Shown here piece after piece: positions 48,092-57,177 of a stretch of DNA of 64,000 nt. Numbering within the stretch: the first letter of the stretch is position 1; each line of letters begins with the position of its first letter. The translations under genes were made by a program, and so were the position numbers. The notes beneath the pieces were generated by a model, which saw only the letters and a program-made list of their open reading frames with translations, ran no database searches and was not told the DNA's origin. This DNA comes from Vreelandella zhaodongensis (GTDB taxonomy: Bacteria; Pseudomonadota; Gammaproteobacteria; Pseudomonadales; Halomonadaceae). The stretch is taken from assembly GCF_013415115.1 (NCBI RefSeq), contig NZ_JACCDD010000002.1:496001-560000 (forward strand). The letters are read 5' to 3'.

Positions 48092-49285
48092 ATGCCCGCA
48101 TCCGAGACACAAACTCCCTCCCATTCGCCATCAGCGCTGATTATTGTTGGCACCGGTATGGCGGGGATCGGCCTTGCCCGCGCCCTACGCCGACAAGGTG
48201 ATACCCGTGCCATTACCCTTATCAGCGCTGATAGTGGCGATGATTACAGTAAACCGCTGCTATCCACTGGCTTCACAAAACGCTTAGCGCCAGACCAGCT
48301 CACCCAGCGGGATGCCAGGGGCGTCGCGCAAGAGCTCAATGCCGAGTTAATTACCCACACCCAAGTAGTACAACTGCATGTGGATAAACAGCGCATAGAG
48401 CTCAGTAACGGCCATCAGCTCCACTACGATGATCTTGTACTGGCGACTGGCGCGGCACCACGTACGCCTTTCAGCGTGCCTGAAAGCGTCACCACACAAT
48501 GCTTCACGGTGAACAACTTAGACGAATATCGCCGTTTTTATGCCGCGTTAGGGCCAGCGCCTACCCGCGTAGCGATTGTAGGCGCCGGGCTGGTAGGCTG
48601 CGAGTTCGCCAATGATCTACATGCTGGCGGCCATCAAGTCACACTGATTGCGCCAGAGGACACACCGCTGCGACGCTTGCTACCCGAACCGCTAGGCCAA
48701 GCGTTGGCTGATGCTTTCCAGGAAGCTGGAATCCAACTTGCGCTAGGGCGCAACCTGCAGTCGCTGGCACTTGACGCAGACAGCGCCCTGTCGCTGCGCC
48801 TTGATAATAATGACCACTACTCTGCTGACATCGCACTACTGGCCACCGGTTTAGTCCCGCGCACTCAGCTTGCTGAAGCAGCCGGACTGGCGGTGTCCCA
48901 CCGCGGTATCGTGGTTGATCGACAATTGCGCACCTCTCAACCGAACATATTTGCGTTGGGCGATGTGGCTTGCGTTGAGGGAGTTAACGCTATGTACGTG
49001 CAGCCGTTGCAAGCAAGTGTTAAAGCACTGGCTTCAACGCTATCCGGAAACTCGGCGAGCGTCAGCTTTGGCGCGTGGCCAATTATTGTAAAAACCGCAT
49101 TGCTACCGGTGGTTGCCTACCCACCAGCAACCACGCCAACACGGTGGCGAATCGAGGGAGAAGGGCGCGAAATGGCAGCGATTGCTGAAAATAAAGACGG
49201 ACGTTTGATTGGATTTGCGTTGACAGGCGGCTGCGTGAGAAGGAAAGTGGAGCTTTCCAGAGTAGCACCTGCGCTGCTAGGCTGA
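48092..49285 (+). CDS. NAD(P)/FAD oxidoreductase, rubredoxin-reductase-like
   Basis: 397-residue flavoprotein with two dinucleotide-binding folds: FAD site IIVGTGMAGIG near the N-terminus and NAD site IVGAGLVGCEFA at about 170, plus the FAD-binding TSQPNIFALGDVA. Similar proteins in pseudomonads are rubredoxin reductase (RubB/AlkT), encoded in the same neighbourhood (near ubiC and hup) beside rubredoxin genes. No rubredoxin gene is present here. The ATG at 48092 is chosen over 48047, as it gives the usual short N-terminus and has a GGTGA site; both remain possible. Confidence 0.82.
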   Translation: MPASETQTPSHSPSALIIVGTGMAGIGLARALRRQGDTRAITLISADSGDDYSKPLLSTGFTKRLAPDQLTQRDARGVAQELNAELITHTQVVQLHVDKQRIELSNGHQLHYDDLVLATGAAPRTPFSVPESVTTQCFTVNNLDEYRRFYAALGPAPTRVAIVGAGLVGCEFANDLHAGGHQVTLIAPEDTPLRRLLPEPLGQALADAFQEAGIQLALGRNLQSLALDADSALSLRLDNNDHYSADIALLATGLVPRTQLAEAAGLAVSHRGIVVDRQLRTSQPNIFALGDVACVEGVNAMYVQPLQASVKALASTLSGNSASVSFGAWPIIVKTALLPVVAYPPATTPTRWRIEGEGREMAAIAENKDGRLIGFALTGGCVRRKVELSRVAPALLG

Positions 49286-49389
49286 TTCTCGCCGCATTCA
49301 CGGCTAGGCTAAAATAGCTAACCAGCCAGGCAGTGCTTCTAACAACACTGATGAGCTTACGCTTGATTTTCACATAGGGAGATACCTTT

Positions 49390-49662
49390 ATGCGCAAACC
49401 TGAACTCGCCGCCGCAATTGCTCAAAGCGCTGATCTATCCAAAGACAAAGCAGGCCAGGTCCTGAATGTTATTTTGGACGAAATCACTAACAGCGTTGCC
49501 AAAGGCGAAGATGTCGCTCTCATTGGTTTTGGTACGTTTACCGTACGTCAGCGTGCCGCACGTACCGGCAAAAACCCACAAACTGGCGCGCCTCTGCAGA
49601 TTCCCGCCAGCAAAAATGTTGCGTTCAAGCCGGGCAAAGCGCTCAAGGACGCCGTTTCCTAA
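49390..49662 (+). CDS. hup: DNA-binding protein HU
   Basis: 90-residue histone-like protein that bends DNA and organises the nucleoid. The typical N-terminal helix (MRKPELAAAIAQSADLSK) and the DNA-binding signature GFGTFTVRQRAARTGKNPQTG with the arm IPASKNVAFKPGK are complete. GGGAG lies before the ATG. The TAA overlaps the start of the next gene (TAATG). Confidence 0.96.
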   Translation: MRKPELAAAIAQSADLSKDKAGQVLNVILDEITNSVAKGEDVALIGFGTFTVRQRAARTGKNPQTGAPLQIPASKNVAFKPGKALKDAVS

Positions 49663-50018
49663 TGAAACTCAAGTTGACGCTGTGGCTACTGAGCTTCTTA
49701 CTCAAAAGAGCCCTGCGCCGCAAGCCGCGCTTTCGTGAACAGCTTGAACGAATGCGCGGCCTGGACTGGGGCATTGCTACGGAAGACTTAAGCATTGCTC
49801 GTTATTATCGGATGACGCCGAAGAGTATTGTCACTGGCAAAGGTTTGCCCGTTGACCTGGATCTTGAGCTTCGTTTTCGCGACCAGGATGCCGCGTTAAA
49901 AATTCTCAAGAAGCCCACTCAACAGGCATTTCTCGATGGCATGGTGGCAGGTGAAGTCCGCTTGGTAGGCGATTCCGCCGATATGACCAAGCTGCAAAAG
50001 CTGTTGAAAAATATGTAA
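49662..50018 (+). CDS. SCP2-like small protein coupled to hup
   Basis: 118 residues with a basic amphipathic N-terminus (KLTLWLLSFLLKRALRRKPRF) and a C-terminal part resembling the end of SCP2 sterol-transfer-like domains (AFLDGMVAGEVRLVGDS). Function unknown; a lipid or acyl-CoA binding role is only suggested by the fold resemblance. The ATG shares one base with the hup stop, so it is co-translated with HU; the pairing recurs in pseudomonads. A strong terminator follows. Confidence 0.72.
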   Translation: MKLKLTLWLLSFLLKRALRRKPRFREQLERMRGLDWGIATEDLSIARYYRMTPKSIVTGKGLPVDLDLELRFRDQDAALKILKKPTQQAFLDGMVAGEVRLVGDSADMTKLQKLLKNM

Positions 50019-50030
50019 CAATCAGCACGC

Positions 50031-50058
50031 CACGCCACCTCAAGGTGGCGTGATTTTT
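50031..50058 (+). terminator. Intrinsic terminator after hup operon
   Basis: CACGCCACCT (50031-50040) and AGGTGGCGTG (50043-50052) pair perfectly, followed by ATTTTT. The following 227 bases before the next gene contain nothing recognisable. Confidence 0.9.
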
Positions 50059-50285
50059 CCTGCTATTTTCTCACTAGTTCTTCTCCACTTTTCCCAGTAG
50101 CCTCCCCCAGCGCGTTCCCCATCGATCGGTATCATCACGGGCTGCCAAGCTTCATGCTGGCTAAGCCGTTGGTTGAGTAATCACAAACCTCTCATTGTTA
50201 GACTATCGTTGAAGACAAGTGCACGGCGTAACCCGCATACTGGAGATTAAACTAAAGTCTAATAAAGGGATCCATTAGAAACTCT

Positions 50286-52532
50286 ATGCCTATTTCACTG
50301 CCCCTGAGGCGTCTTTGGACCCTAGACAAGTTCGCCTACAGCCTGCGCGTGTTTATTGCGTTCAGCGGGGCGCTACTGTTTAGCGGCCTTATGGGTGATG
50401 TCGGGCTAGTGATCCCCCTGTTTCTTGGTATTATCGCCTGCGCCCTGTCAGAAACCGATGACAGCTGGCAGGGGCGCTTACAAGCGCTGCTGGTAACGCT
50501 TATATGCTTTGCGTCGGCCTCGTTTGTGGTGCAGTGGCTGTTCCCCTGGCCGTGGCTATTTGCGGTGGGCTTGGCAATCTCTACATTTATCTTGATTATG
50601 CTGGGAGCCATCGGCCAGCGTTACGCAACGATTGCCTCAGGCACGTTAATTCTCTCGATCTACTCCATGATCAATATTGAACAGCATGGTGGCGTGGATG
50701 AAGATGTGGCTTCCCGGCAGTTGCTGCTGCTTGCGGGAGCCGCGTGGTATGGGGTTATCTCAATCCTATGGTGCGCCCTCTTTTCGCGCCAGCCAGTTAA
50801 ACAAAGTATGGCGCGGGTATATAAAGCGCTAGGTGAGTTTTTAATCTTGAAGTCTGCGCTGTTTGAGCCTGTCCGTGGGGTAGATCTGGAGGCGCGTCGT
50901 GTGGCGCTAGCCAGGCAAAACGGCAAGGTGGTCGATGCCCTCAACCAAGCGAAAGAGATGATTTTTCGCCGTTTAGAAGGGCAGCGCGGCAGCCGCAAGC
51001 TAAACCGCTACCTGCAGATTTACTTTATTGCCCAGGATATCCACGAGCGGGCAAGCTCTACCCACTACCCCTATAGCGCGCTCACCGAAGCGTTTTTTCA
51101 CCATGACGTTCTGTTTCGTTGCCAGCGACTCTTAGACCAGCAAGGCCGCGCCTGTCGCCAGTTAGCCAAATCGCTACTGCTTAACCGCCCCTTTGGCCAT
51201 GAACAAAGCGAGCAAGCGCTGGCCGACTTGCGCGCCTCAATCCACAACCTAAGCGAGCAGGGCAAGCCAGAGTGGCGTCCGCTCATGCATCCGCTTAACG
51301 CGCTTGCCGACAACCTCACCATCTTAGAAGCGCAAATTGCCAGCGCCCATAATCCCGATACCGCTGACAACCGCCTCGATAGCTCACTTTATGATCGCTC
51401 GCCCTCTAGCGCGCTAGAAGCGTGGAAACGCGTTCAGCTAAATTTGACGCTGGGTTCACCTACGTTTCGCCATGCGGTGCGCTTATCTACCGCGCTGTTG
51501 GTGGGCTATGGGCTGCTCCAGTGGCTCGACCCTGAACAGGGCTTTTGGATTTTGCTGACCACCCTGTTTGTCTGCCGCCCCAATTTTGCCACCACGCGCC
51601 GTTTTCTCTCACAGCGCATTTTAGGCACTGTGCTGGGCCTCATTGCGGGTTGGGCATCGATTAGCTTGTTTCCCCAGGCCAGCATTCAAAGCATGATTGC
51701 GGTGGCCGCGGGGGTTTGCTTTTTTGCTAACCGCGAACGTCACTACGTTATTGCCACTGCCTCTATCACGCTGCTGGTACTGTGCAGCTTTAACCAAGTA
51801 GGTGACGGCTTTAATCTGATTTGGCCACGCCTATTTGATACATTGATCGGCTCGTTAATTGCAGGACTCGCGGTATTTTTTATTCTACCCGACTGGCAGG
51901 GCCGCAAACTGTATCGGGAAGCGGCCAACGTGCTCAACAATCACCGCCGTTATTTAGATGAAATTGTTCACCAGTACGAAGAGGGCAAGCAGGACGATCT
52001 GGCTTACCGTTTAGCCCGCCGCAATGCCCACAATGCCGATGCGGCGCTGTCAACGCTGCTCACCAATATGCTCCACGAGCCAGGTCACTACCGCAAACAA
52101 GACGCTGATAACGGCCTGCGCTTTCTAGTGCTTTCTAACACGCTACTAAGCCATTTATCCGCCCTTGGCGCTCACCGCCATCAGCTGGCAGACGATGAAG
52201 ACGACGCTGCCTTAGTGCCGCTTGCCAAGCGCATTAGCGAGCTGCTTGAGCAATTGGCAGAACAACTCAACAAGCGCCAGCCCGTCACGCCCTTAGCTGA
52301 TCAAGTCAACAATCTACTAGCGCAGCTTGAGCAGAATGCCTCAGATTCTTCAGAGAAGAAGGCTGTGGATGAAAAGGCCCAAGAGGAAAATGAAAAAGCC
52401 GTTACTCTTTATCGCCCCATTCAAAGCCAACTACGCCTGATCGCCGCGCAGCTAGGCCCCCTTGGTGACGCTGCCAACCGGTTAACTGACGTTCCAGCAG
52501 AAAACCACCATGAAGCAAGCCCCGCCGCTTAA
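50286..52532 (+). CDS. YccS-type FUSC-family inner-membrane protein
   Basis: 748 residues in the two-half layout of YccS/YhfK: about six N-terminal helices (15-165), a cytoplasmic helical domain (about 175-385), a second set of about five helices (395-535) and a C-terminal cytoplasmic helical domain. Proteins of this type are thought to export aromatic or other toxic compounds, but the substrate is unproven. Unlike the MdtO-like protein at 16828-18657, it has no HlyD or outer-membrane partner beside it. The C-terminal part has a Lys/Glu-rich coiled stretch (SSEKKAVDEKAQEENEKA). Confidence 0.85.
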   Translation: MPISLPLRRLWTLDKFAYSLRVFIAFSGALLFSGLMGDVGLVIPLFLGIIACALSETDDSWQGRLQALLVTLICFASASFVVQWLFPWPWLFAVGLAISTFILIMLGAIGQRYATIASGTLILSIYSMINIEQHGGVDEDVASRQLLLLAGAAWYGVISILWCALFSRQPVKQSMARVYKALGEFLILKSALFEPVRGVDLEARRVALARQNGKVVDALNQAKEMIFRRLEGQRGSRKLNRYLQIYFIAQDIHERASSTHYPYSALTEAFFHHDVLFRCQRLLDQQGRACRQLAKSLLLNRPFGHEQSEQALADLRASIHNLSEQGKPEWRPLMHPLNALADNLTILEAQIASAHNPDTADNRLDSSLYDRSPSSALEAWKRVQLNLTLGSPTFRHAVRLSTALLVGYGLLQWLDPEQGFWILLTTLFVCRPNFATTRRFLSQRILGTVLGLIAGWASISLFPQASIQSMIAVAAGVCFFANRERHYVIATASITLLVLCSFNQVGDGFNLIWPRLFDTLIGSLIAGLAVFFILPDWQGRKLYREAANVLNNHRRYLDEIVHQYEEGKQDDLAYRLARRNAHNADAALSTLLTNMLHEPGHYRKQDADNGLRFLVLSNTLLSHLSALGAHRHQLADDEDDAALVPLAKRISELLEQLAEQLNKRQPVTPLADQVNNLLAQLEQNASDSSEKKAVDEKAQEENEKAVTLYRPIQSQLRLIAAQLGPLGDAANRLTDVPAENHHEASPAA

Positions 52533-52547
52533 GCATTGTGTCTCTTC

Positions 52548-54626
52548 CTAGACCTGCCCATAACGTCCGGCAGCTTCGCCTAGCCAGCGCCGCACTAATA
52601 CCGCGGTGACTTCTGCATTACCCTGAAGCGCCTGGGCAAGGGCGGTAACACGCTCTAGCTGGTCGGCGTCGCGCTCAAGGTCGGCAATTTTCATCTGAGC
52701 AAGCCCAGTTTGGCGGGTGCCGAGGACTTCGCCTGGACCACGAATTTCCAAATCTTTTTCGGCAATGCGGAAGCCGTCCGTGGTTTCGCGCATTACCCCC
52801 AGGCGTTCACGAGAGCTTTTCGATAGCGGCGGATGGTAAAGCAACACACAGAAGCTTTCGGTGCTGCCGCGCCCTACCCGGCCGCGCAATTGATGCAGTT
52901 GGGAAAGCCCCAGACGTTCAGGGTTCTCGATAATCATCAGGCTGGCATTGGGCACGTCCACGCCCACTTCAATCACCGTGGTGGCCACGAGAAGGTCGAG
53001 TTCGCCGGTCTTGAAGGCCTCCATGACCTCGGCTTTTTCGCTGGCCTTCATACGCCCATGAATCAGGCCAATGGCGAGCTCAGGCAGTGCTTGGGTCAGC
53101 TCATCGCGGGTGACTTCGGCAGCCTGGCACTGCAGCGCTTCTGACTCTTCAATCAGCGTACACACCCAGTAGGCCTGGCGACCATCACTGCAGGCGTTGC
53201 GGATGCGTTCGACCACTTCAGGTCGTCGCTCATCAGACACCACCACGGTTTTGACCGGCGTACGCCCTGGCGGCAACTCATCAATCACCGATACATCCAG
53301 GTCAGCGTAAGCGCTCATGGCCAGCGTGCGGGGAATCGGCGTCGCGGTCATGATCAATTGGTGCGGCGTTAGCCCACCGGCTTCGCCTTTCTCGCGCAGC
53401 GCCAAGCGCTGATGAACGCCAAAGCGGTGCTGCTCATCAATAATTGCTAACCCCAAACACTGAAAATGCACATCGCTTTGAAACAGCGCGTGAGTACCCA
53501 CCACCATGCGCGCACGGCCATCGGCAATAGCGGCTTTAGCATCTAATCGCGCTTTACCTTTTAGCTTGCCTGCCAACCAGGCCACTTCAATACCCAGCGG
53601 CTCAAACCAGGCTTTAAACGCCCGATAGTGCTGCTCAGCGAGGATTTCCGTTGGGGCCATCATGGCCGCCTGGCAGTTGCCCGCCAGCGCAGAGAGTGCC
53701 GCCATCGCGGCGACAACGGTTTTCCCTGAGCCGACATCGCCCTGCACGAGCCGCAGCATCGGGGCAGGCCGCGCAAGGTCCAGGGCTATCTCTTCCAGCA
53801 CGCGCCGCTGTGCCCCAGTAAGGGCAAACGGTAGTTGGGCTAAAAAGCGGGTTTGCAGACTGCGCCCAGAAGGAAGCGTCGGCGCGCCATCTGCTTGAAT
53901 ACGCAGACGCACTTCACGCAGGCTGAGTTGGTGCGCCAGCAGCTCTTCCAGCGCCAGCCGGCGCGTGGCGGGATGGTGGCCATGGGCAAGCTGCTCTATA
54001 TCCACATCCGGCGGCGGCTGATGCAGCAATTGTAGGCTAGCGTGTAGCTCAGGTAGATTGAAGCGCTGGCGTAGAGTCTCGGGAATCACCTCCGGCAGCG
54101 ACTCAGGGGAGCGCTGCAATAGCGCTAGCGCTTGCTGGGTAAGTGCGCGCAGGCGTGTTTGGTGCAGGCCTTCCGTAGTGGGGTAAATCGGCGTGTAATA
54201 CTCCTCTACCGGCGTTTCGCTGCCGCCGCTTAGCCGATACTCCGGATGATAAATTTCCAGGCCGGTTGCCCCCGCGCGCGCCTCGCCAAATGCGCGCACT
54301 GTCACGCCAGGGCGCATCTGTTGCTGCTGGGCAGGGGAAAAATGAAAAAAACGCAGGCTTAAAATACCGCTACCATCACGCAATCGGATTAACAAACTAC
54401 GCCGACGCCCTTTCACCACGTCGCAGGCAGTGACCTCTCCTTCCACGACGGCCTCGCTACCGGCCCGCAAAAGGCCAATAGGCGTTAGCCGTGTACGATC
54501 TTGATAGCGCAGTGGCAGGTGAAACAGCAAATCGCTGACGCACTCTACGCCCAACCGCGCCAACTTTAGCGCAAGCGCCTCGCCAACCCCTTTCAACGAC
54601 GAAACTGGTGCAGAAAGGTCACTCAT
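52548..54626 (-). CDS. recG: ATP-dependent DNA helicase RecG
   Basis: Remodels stalled replication forks and Holliday junctions. 692 residues, matching E. coli RecG (693). An N-terminal wedge domain precedes Walker A GDVGSGKT, the DEQH box IIDEQHRFG, motif III TATPIPRT, and the C-terminal motifs ATTVIEVGVDVPNA and QLHQLRGRVGRG. The ATG at 54626 overlaps the oxyR stop (ATGA), so oxyR and recG are coupled, the order known from pseudomonads. Confidence 0.96.
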   Translation of the reverse strand: MSDLSAPVSSLKGVGEALALKLARLGVECVSDLLFHLPLRYQDRTRLTPIGLLRAGSEAVVEGEVTACDVVKGRRRSLLIRLRDGSGILSLRFFHFSPAQQQQMRPGVTVRAFGEARAGATGLEIYHPEYRLSGGSETPVEEYYTPIYPTTEGLHQTRLRALTQQALALLQRSPESLPEVIPETLRQRFNLPELHASLQLLHQPPPDVDIEQLAHGHHPATRRLALEELLAHQLSLREVRLRIQADGAPTLPSGRSLQTRFLAQLPFALTGAQRRVLEEIALDLARPAPMLRLVQGDVGSGKTVVAAMAALSALAGNCQAAMMAPTEILAEQHYRAFKAWFEPLGIEVAWLAGKLKGKARLDAKAAIADGRARMVVGTHALFQSDVHFQCLGLAIIDEQHRFGVHQRLALREKGEAGGLTPHQLIMTATPIPRTLAMSAYADLDVSVIDELPPGRTPVKTVVVSDERRPEVVERIRNACSDGRQAYWVCTLIEESEALQCQAAEVTRDELTQALPELAIGLIHGRMKASEKAEVMEAFKTGELDLLVATTVIEVGVDVPNASLMIIENPERLGLSQLHQLRGRVGRGSTESFCVLLYHPPLSKSSRERLGVMRETTDGFRIAEKDLEIRGPGEVLGTRQTGLAQMKIADLERDADQLERVTALAQALQGNAEVTAVLVRRWLGEAAGRYGQV

Positions 54627-55552
54627 GAGGATACGCGGGTCTTGTGGACGGGTTGTTGGCATTGGCTAATTGCCTTGGCCAGCGCATCAATCGCTTTCGG
54701 GCGGGGAAAGCTTGCCCGCCAGGCGATGGCGACCGTGCGCGAGGGCGCAGGGTCAGCAAAGGGACGACTGACCAGCATGGCGTTTTCATACTGGTCGGTT
54801 CCCAACGCCGACTGGGGTAATACTGTAATCCCCAGTTTCGAGGCAACCATGTGGCGAATGGTTTCCAACGAGCCGCCCTCAGCAATCAGCGTATTATTCG
54901 GGCTGTTGAGCTTTTGCGTAATCGCCGGGCACGCTTCTAAAATCTGATCGCGGAAGCAGTGCCCTTCTCCCAGTAGCAGCAGCCGCTCTTCGAGCAAATC
55001 TTCTTTGTGGATCGCGTCACGGGTTACCCAACGATGGCTGGCGGGCATCAAGACTTCGAAATGCTCGTCGTAAATCGGCTTGGTCACCACATCGGTCTCC
55101 GTAAAAGGAAGCGCCACGATAATCACGTCCAGCTCGCCACTGCGCAGCTTCGCCCTCAGCGAGCCGGTCATCCCTTCTTCAATATACAGCGGCATTTGTG
55201 GCGCGGCGTTCGCCAGGGCTGGCACCAAGTGGGGAAATAAATAGGGCCCTATCGTATAAATAGCGCCGATACGCAGCGGGTTGGCTAATTGGTCTTTACC
55301 CGAATTGGCCATTTCGTAAATCAGGCGGCTCTGCTCCAATACGCGCTGCGCCTGAGCCACTATTTTTTCACCCAGCGGGGTAACCTGAACGGTCGACTTG
55401 GAGCGTTCAAACAATGGAATATCAAGCTCATCCTCAAGCTTTTTCACCGCTACCGAGAGTGTTGGCTGTGAAACATGGCAACGTTCTGCGGCGCGGCCAA
55501 AGTGTCGCTCTTGGGCAAGGGTTACGATGTAGCGTAGTTCTGTTAAAGTCAT
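54623..55552 (-). CDS. oxyR: Hydrogen peroxide sensor LysR-type regulator OxyR
   Basis: 309 residues: an N-terminal LysR helix-turn-helix (about 1-60, AAERCHVSQPTLSVAVKKLE) and a regulatory domain with the redox pair Cys199 and Cys208 (GEGHCFRDQILEAC). Counting from the ATG at 55552 puts the cysteines at exactly the E. coli positions, which supports that start over longer in-frame ones. Oxidation by peroxide forms the Cys199-Cys208 disulfide and activates catalase and related genes. It is divergent from the YeeZ-like gene; OxyR-like sites lie between. Confidence 0.95.
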   Translation of the reverse strand: MTLTELRYIVTLAQERHFGRAAERCHVSQPTLSVAVKKLEDELDIPLFERSKSTVQVTPLGEKIVAQAQRVLEQSRLIYEMANSGKDQLANPLRIGAIYTIGPYLFPHLVPALANAAPQMPLYIEEGMTGSLRAKLRSGELDVIIVALPFTETDVVTKPIYDEHFEVLMPASHRWVTRDAIHKEDLLEERLLLLGEGHCFRDQILEACPAITQKLNSPNNTLIAEGGSLETIRHMVASKLGITVLPQSALGTDQYENAMLVSRPFADPAPSRTVAIAWRASFPRPKAIDALAKAISQCQQPVHKTRVSS

Positions 55553-55666
55553 AGCGGTGCCAGTGGCATCCTCTCGTTGCAGCTCGTTACACGTATTCGT
55601 GGTTACGGTATGGAAAAGAACAAATTCTCCTATGAAGATGGCACATCTCATAGGGACTTTGTATCT

Positions 55667-55683
55667 GATAGGGAATATTTATC
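55667..55683. promoter_or_regulatory. Candidate OxyR binding site
   Basis: The 17-base element starting GATAGG and ending TATC matches the outer elements of the OxyR half-site consensus (ATAG, CTAT spacing) at 11 of 16 defined positions. A weaker relative with the same spacing lies just before it (55649-55665), and an imperfect inverted repeat (CCTATGA / TCATAGG, 55629-55654) overlaps. Fits autoregulation of oxyR or control of the divergent gene. Confidence 0.4.
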
Positions 55684-55699
55684 AACAGGAGAGAGCAAG

Positions 55700-56578
55700 G
55701 TGAAGCTAACGGTACTGATTATTGGCTGTGGAGATCTCGGCGTAACACTCGGGCGTGAGCTACTCAGTGAAGGACATCGCGTCATTGGCGTACGCCGCCA
55801 GGTCGACGCATTAAAAGATACGGGCATCGAGCCGTTAGCACTTGATCTCAACGATCTTGAAGGGGCTGACGCTAGCGCGCTGCCTCAAGCTGACTATGTT
55901 GTTTACACCGTCAGCGCAGACCACTTTGAGAAAAGCGCTTACCAAAGCGCCTATCCTGACGGTCTAAAGCGTGTACTTAGCGTATTAGAGCAGCACAAAA
56001 CACCGCCACGGCGCGTCTTCTTTGTCTCATCGACCAGTGTTTATGGTCAGCAAGAAGGCGAAGTCGTTAGCGAGGAAAGCCCGACGGAATCAACTAGCTT
56101 CTCAGGTAAACTGATGTGCGACGCTGAGCAGGCGCTGCTTAATCACCCGCTTCCCGGCACGGTGGTGCGTTTTGCTGGCATTTATGGCCCTGGTCGTGAC
56201 CGTTTAATTCACCAAGTGATAGAAGGCCGCATTGCTGCCGTAACGCCGGTTATTTACTCCAACCGCATTCACCGTGATGACTGTACCGGTATCTTGGCGC
56301 ACTTAATTCGCTGTCAGGAAAGCGGATCTCCGCTGGCAGACTTATACCTAGGCTGCGACTGCGAGCCGGTCACCCTACATAATGTTATGGCGTGGTTAGC
56401 CAAACAGCTCAAGGTTGAATCTACCGAGACCATGCAGTCGCCACTGCGCCGCCGAACCAGCAAACGCTGCGATAATAGCCGTATCCGTGAAACGGGCTAT
56501 GAGTTTCGCTATCCAAGCTATAAAGAGGGCTATGCCCAGGTGCTCAAGGAGGGCGGCTTTCTGCCCACCCAGGCGTAG
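55700..56578 (+). CDS. NAD-dependent epimerase-like SDR protein (YeeZ-like)
   Basis: 292 residues from the GTG at 55700, which has GGAG eight bases upstream; the 41-codon open extension before it contains the intergenic repeats and is unlikely to be coding. Rossmann motif LIIGCGDLGVTLG, then FVSSTSVYGQ and the later FAGIYGPGRDRL typical of extended short-chain dehydrogenases. The usual YxxxK lysine is replaced: SGKLMCDAE is where it would lie, so the classical catalytic Tyr appears absent, as in other YeeZ-like proteins. Substrate unknown. Confidence 0.8.
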   Translation: MKLTVLIIGCGDLGVTLGRELLSEGHRVIGVRRQVDALKDTGIEPLALDLNDLEGADASALPQADYVVYTVSADHFEKSAYQSAYPDGLKRVLSVLEQHKTPPRRVFFVSSTSVYGQQEGEVVSEESPTESTSFSGKLMCDAEQALLNHPLPGTVVRFAGIYGPGRDRLIHQVIEGRIAAVTPVIYSNRIHRDDCTGILAHLIRCQESGSPLADLYLGCDCEPVTLHNVMAWLAKQLKVESTETMQSPLRRRTSKRCDNSRIRETGYEFRYPSYKEGYAQVLKEGGFLPTQA

Positions 56579-56616
56579 GCGATGGCGCCAGGCGTTACGC
56601 GCCCAGCGCTGCGCCG

Positions 56617-57132
56617 TTAGAAAGGGTGGCGGTAGCCGAGTGATAGGGTCTCGAAGCCGTTGTTCGGTCGTTTAATCCCCGCGTTAGAGTAGTGGATCAG
56701 ACTGGCCAAAAGTTCACCGCTGCCCAGTGCCATACCGATGGCGAGGCGGTCTTCGAACTGGAAGGCGGTGGAGAGGCGGCGCTTCTCATGATGGGTGTTG
56801 AGGAACAGCGCCGCACCGATGCCAGCTTCGACGAACACCCCGCGCTCACCGGCAAAACTCCAGCGCAGGGCTGGAGTCAGCGTCCAGGCGACGTTATCTT
56901 CGCCATCATCCCCCGGCAGCAGCAATACCCCGCTGCCGAGCCTTAGAGTCAGTTGCGGATGCCAGCGAGCAAGGTCGAAGGTGCGATCCAGCCCCAGGCT
57001 GACGGCCGGAGTGCCCTCGCTAGTGGTGCCCAGCGTGATGTAGCCGTCGGCCTGGCTCATCTCTGGGGCGCCCAGCAGAATAATACCCGGCAGCAGCGCT
57101 GCGACAAGGCGGCGAAGCAAAATTCGTTGCAT
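56617..57132 (-). CDS. pagL: PagL-type lipid A 3-O-deacylase
   Basis: 171-residue outer-membrane protein: signal peptide (about 1-28, cleavage near SQA), then an eight-strand beta-barrel. The catalytic residues are visible as His147, Ser149 and Glu161 in IHYSNAG ... NNGFE, with the same spacing (2 and 12) as His126/Ser128/Glu140 of P. aeruginosa PagL. It removes the 3-O acyl chain of lipid A. The ATG at 57132 has AGGGA eight bases upstream. It follows the beta-barrel gene by 45 bases. Confidence 0.9.
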   Translation of the reverse strand: MQRILLRRLVAALLPGIILLGAPEMSQADGYITLGTTSEGTPAVSLGLDRTFDLARWHPQLTLRLGSGVLLLPGDDGEDNVAWTLTPALRWSFAGERGVFVEAGIGAALFLNTHHEKRRLSTAFQFEDRLAIGMALGSGELLASLIHYSNAGIKRPNNGFETLSLGYRHPF

Positions 57133-57177
57133 ATGGTTATTCCCTACCAAGGTGACAGCCGCGACATGTTGCCTGCG

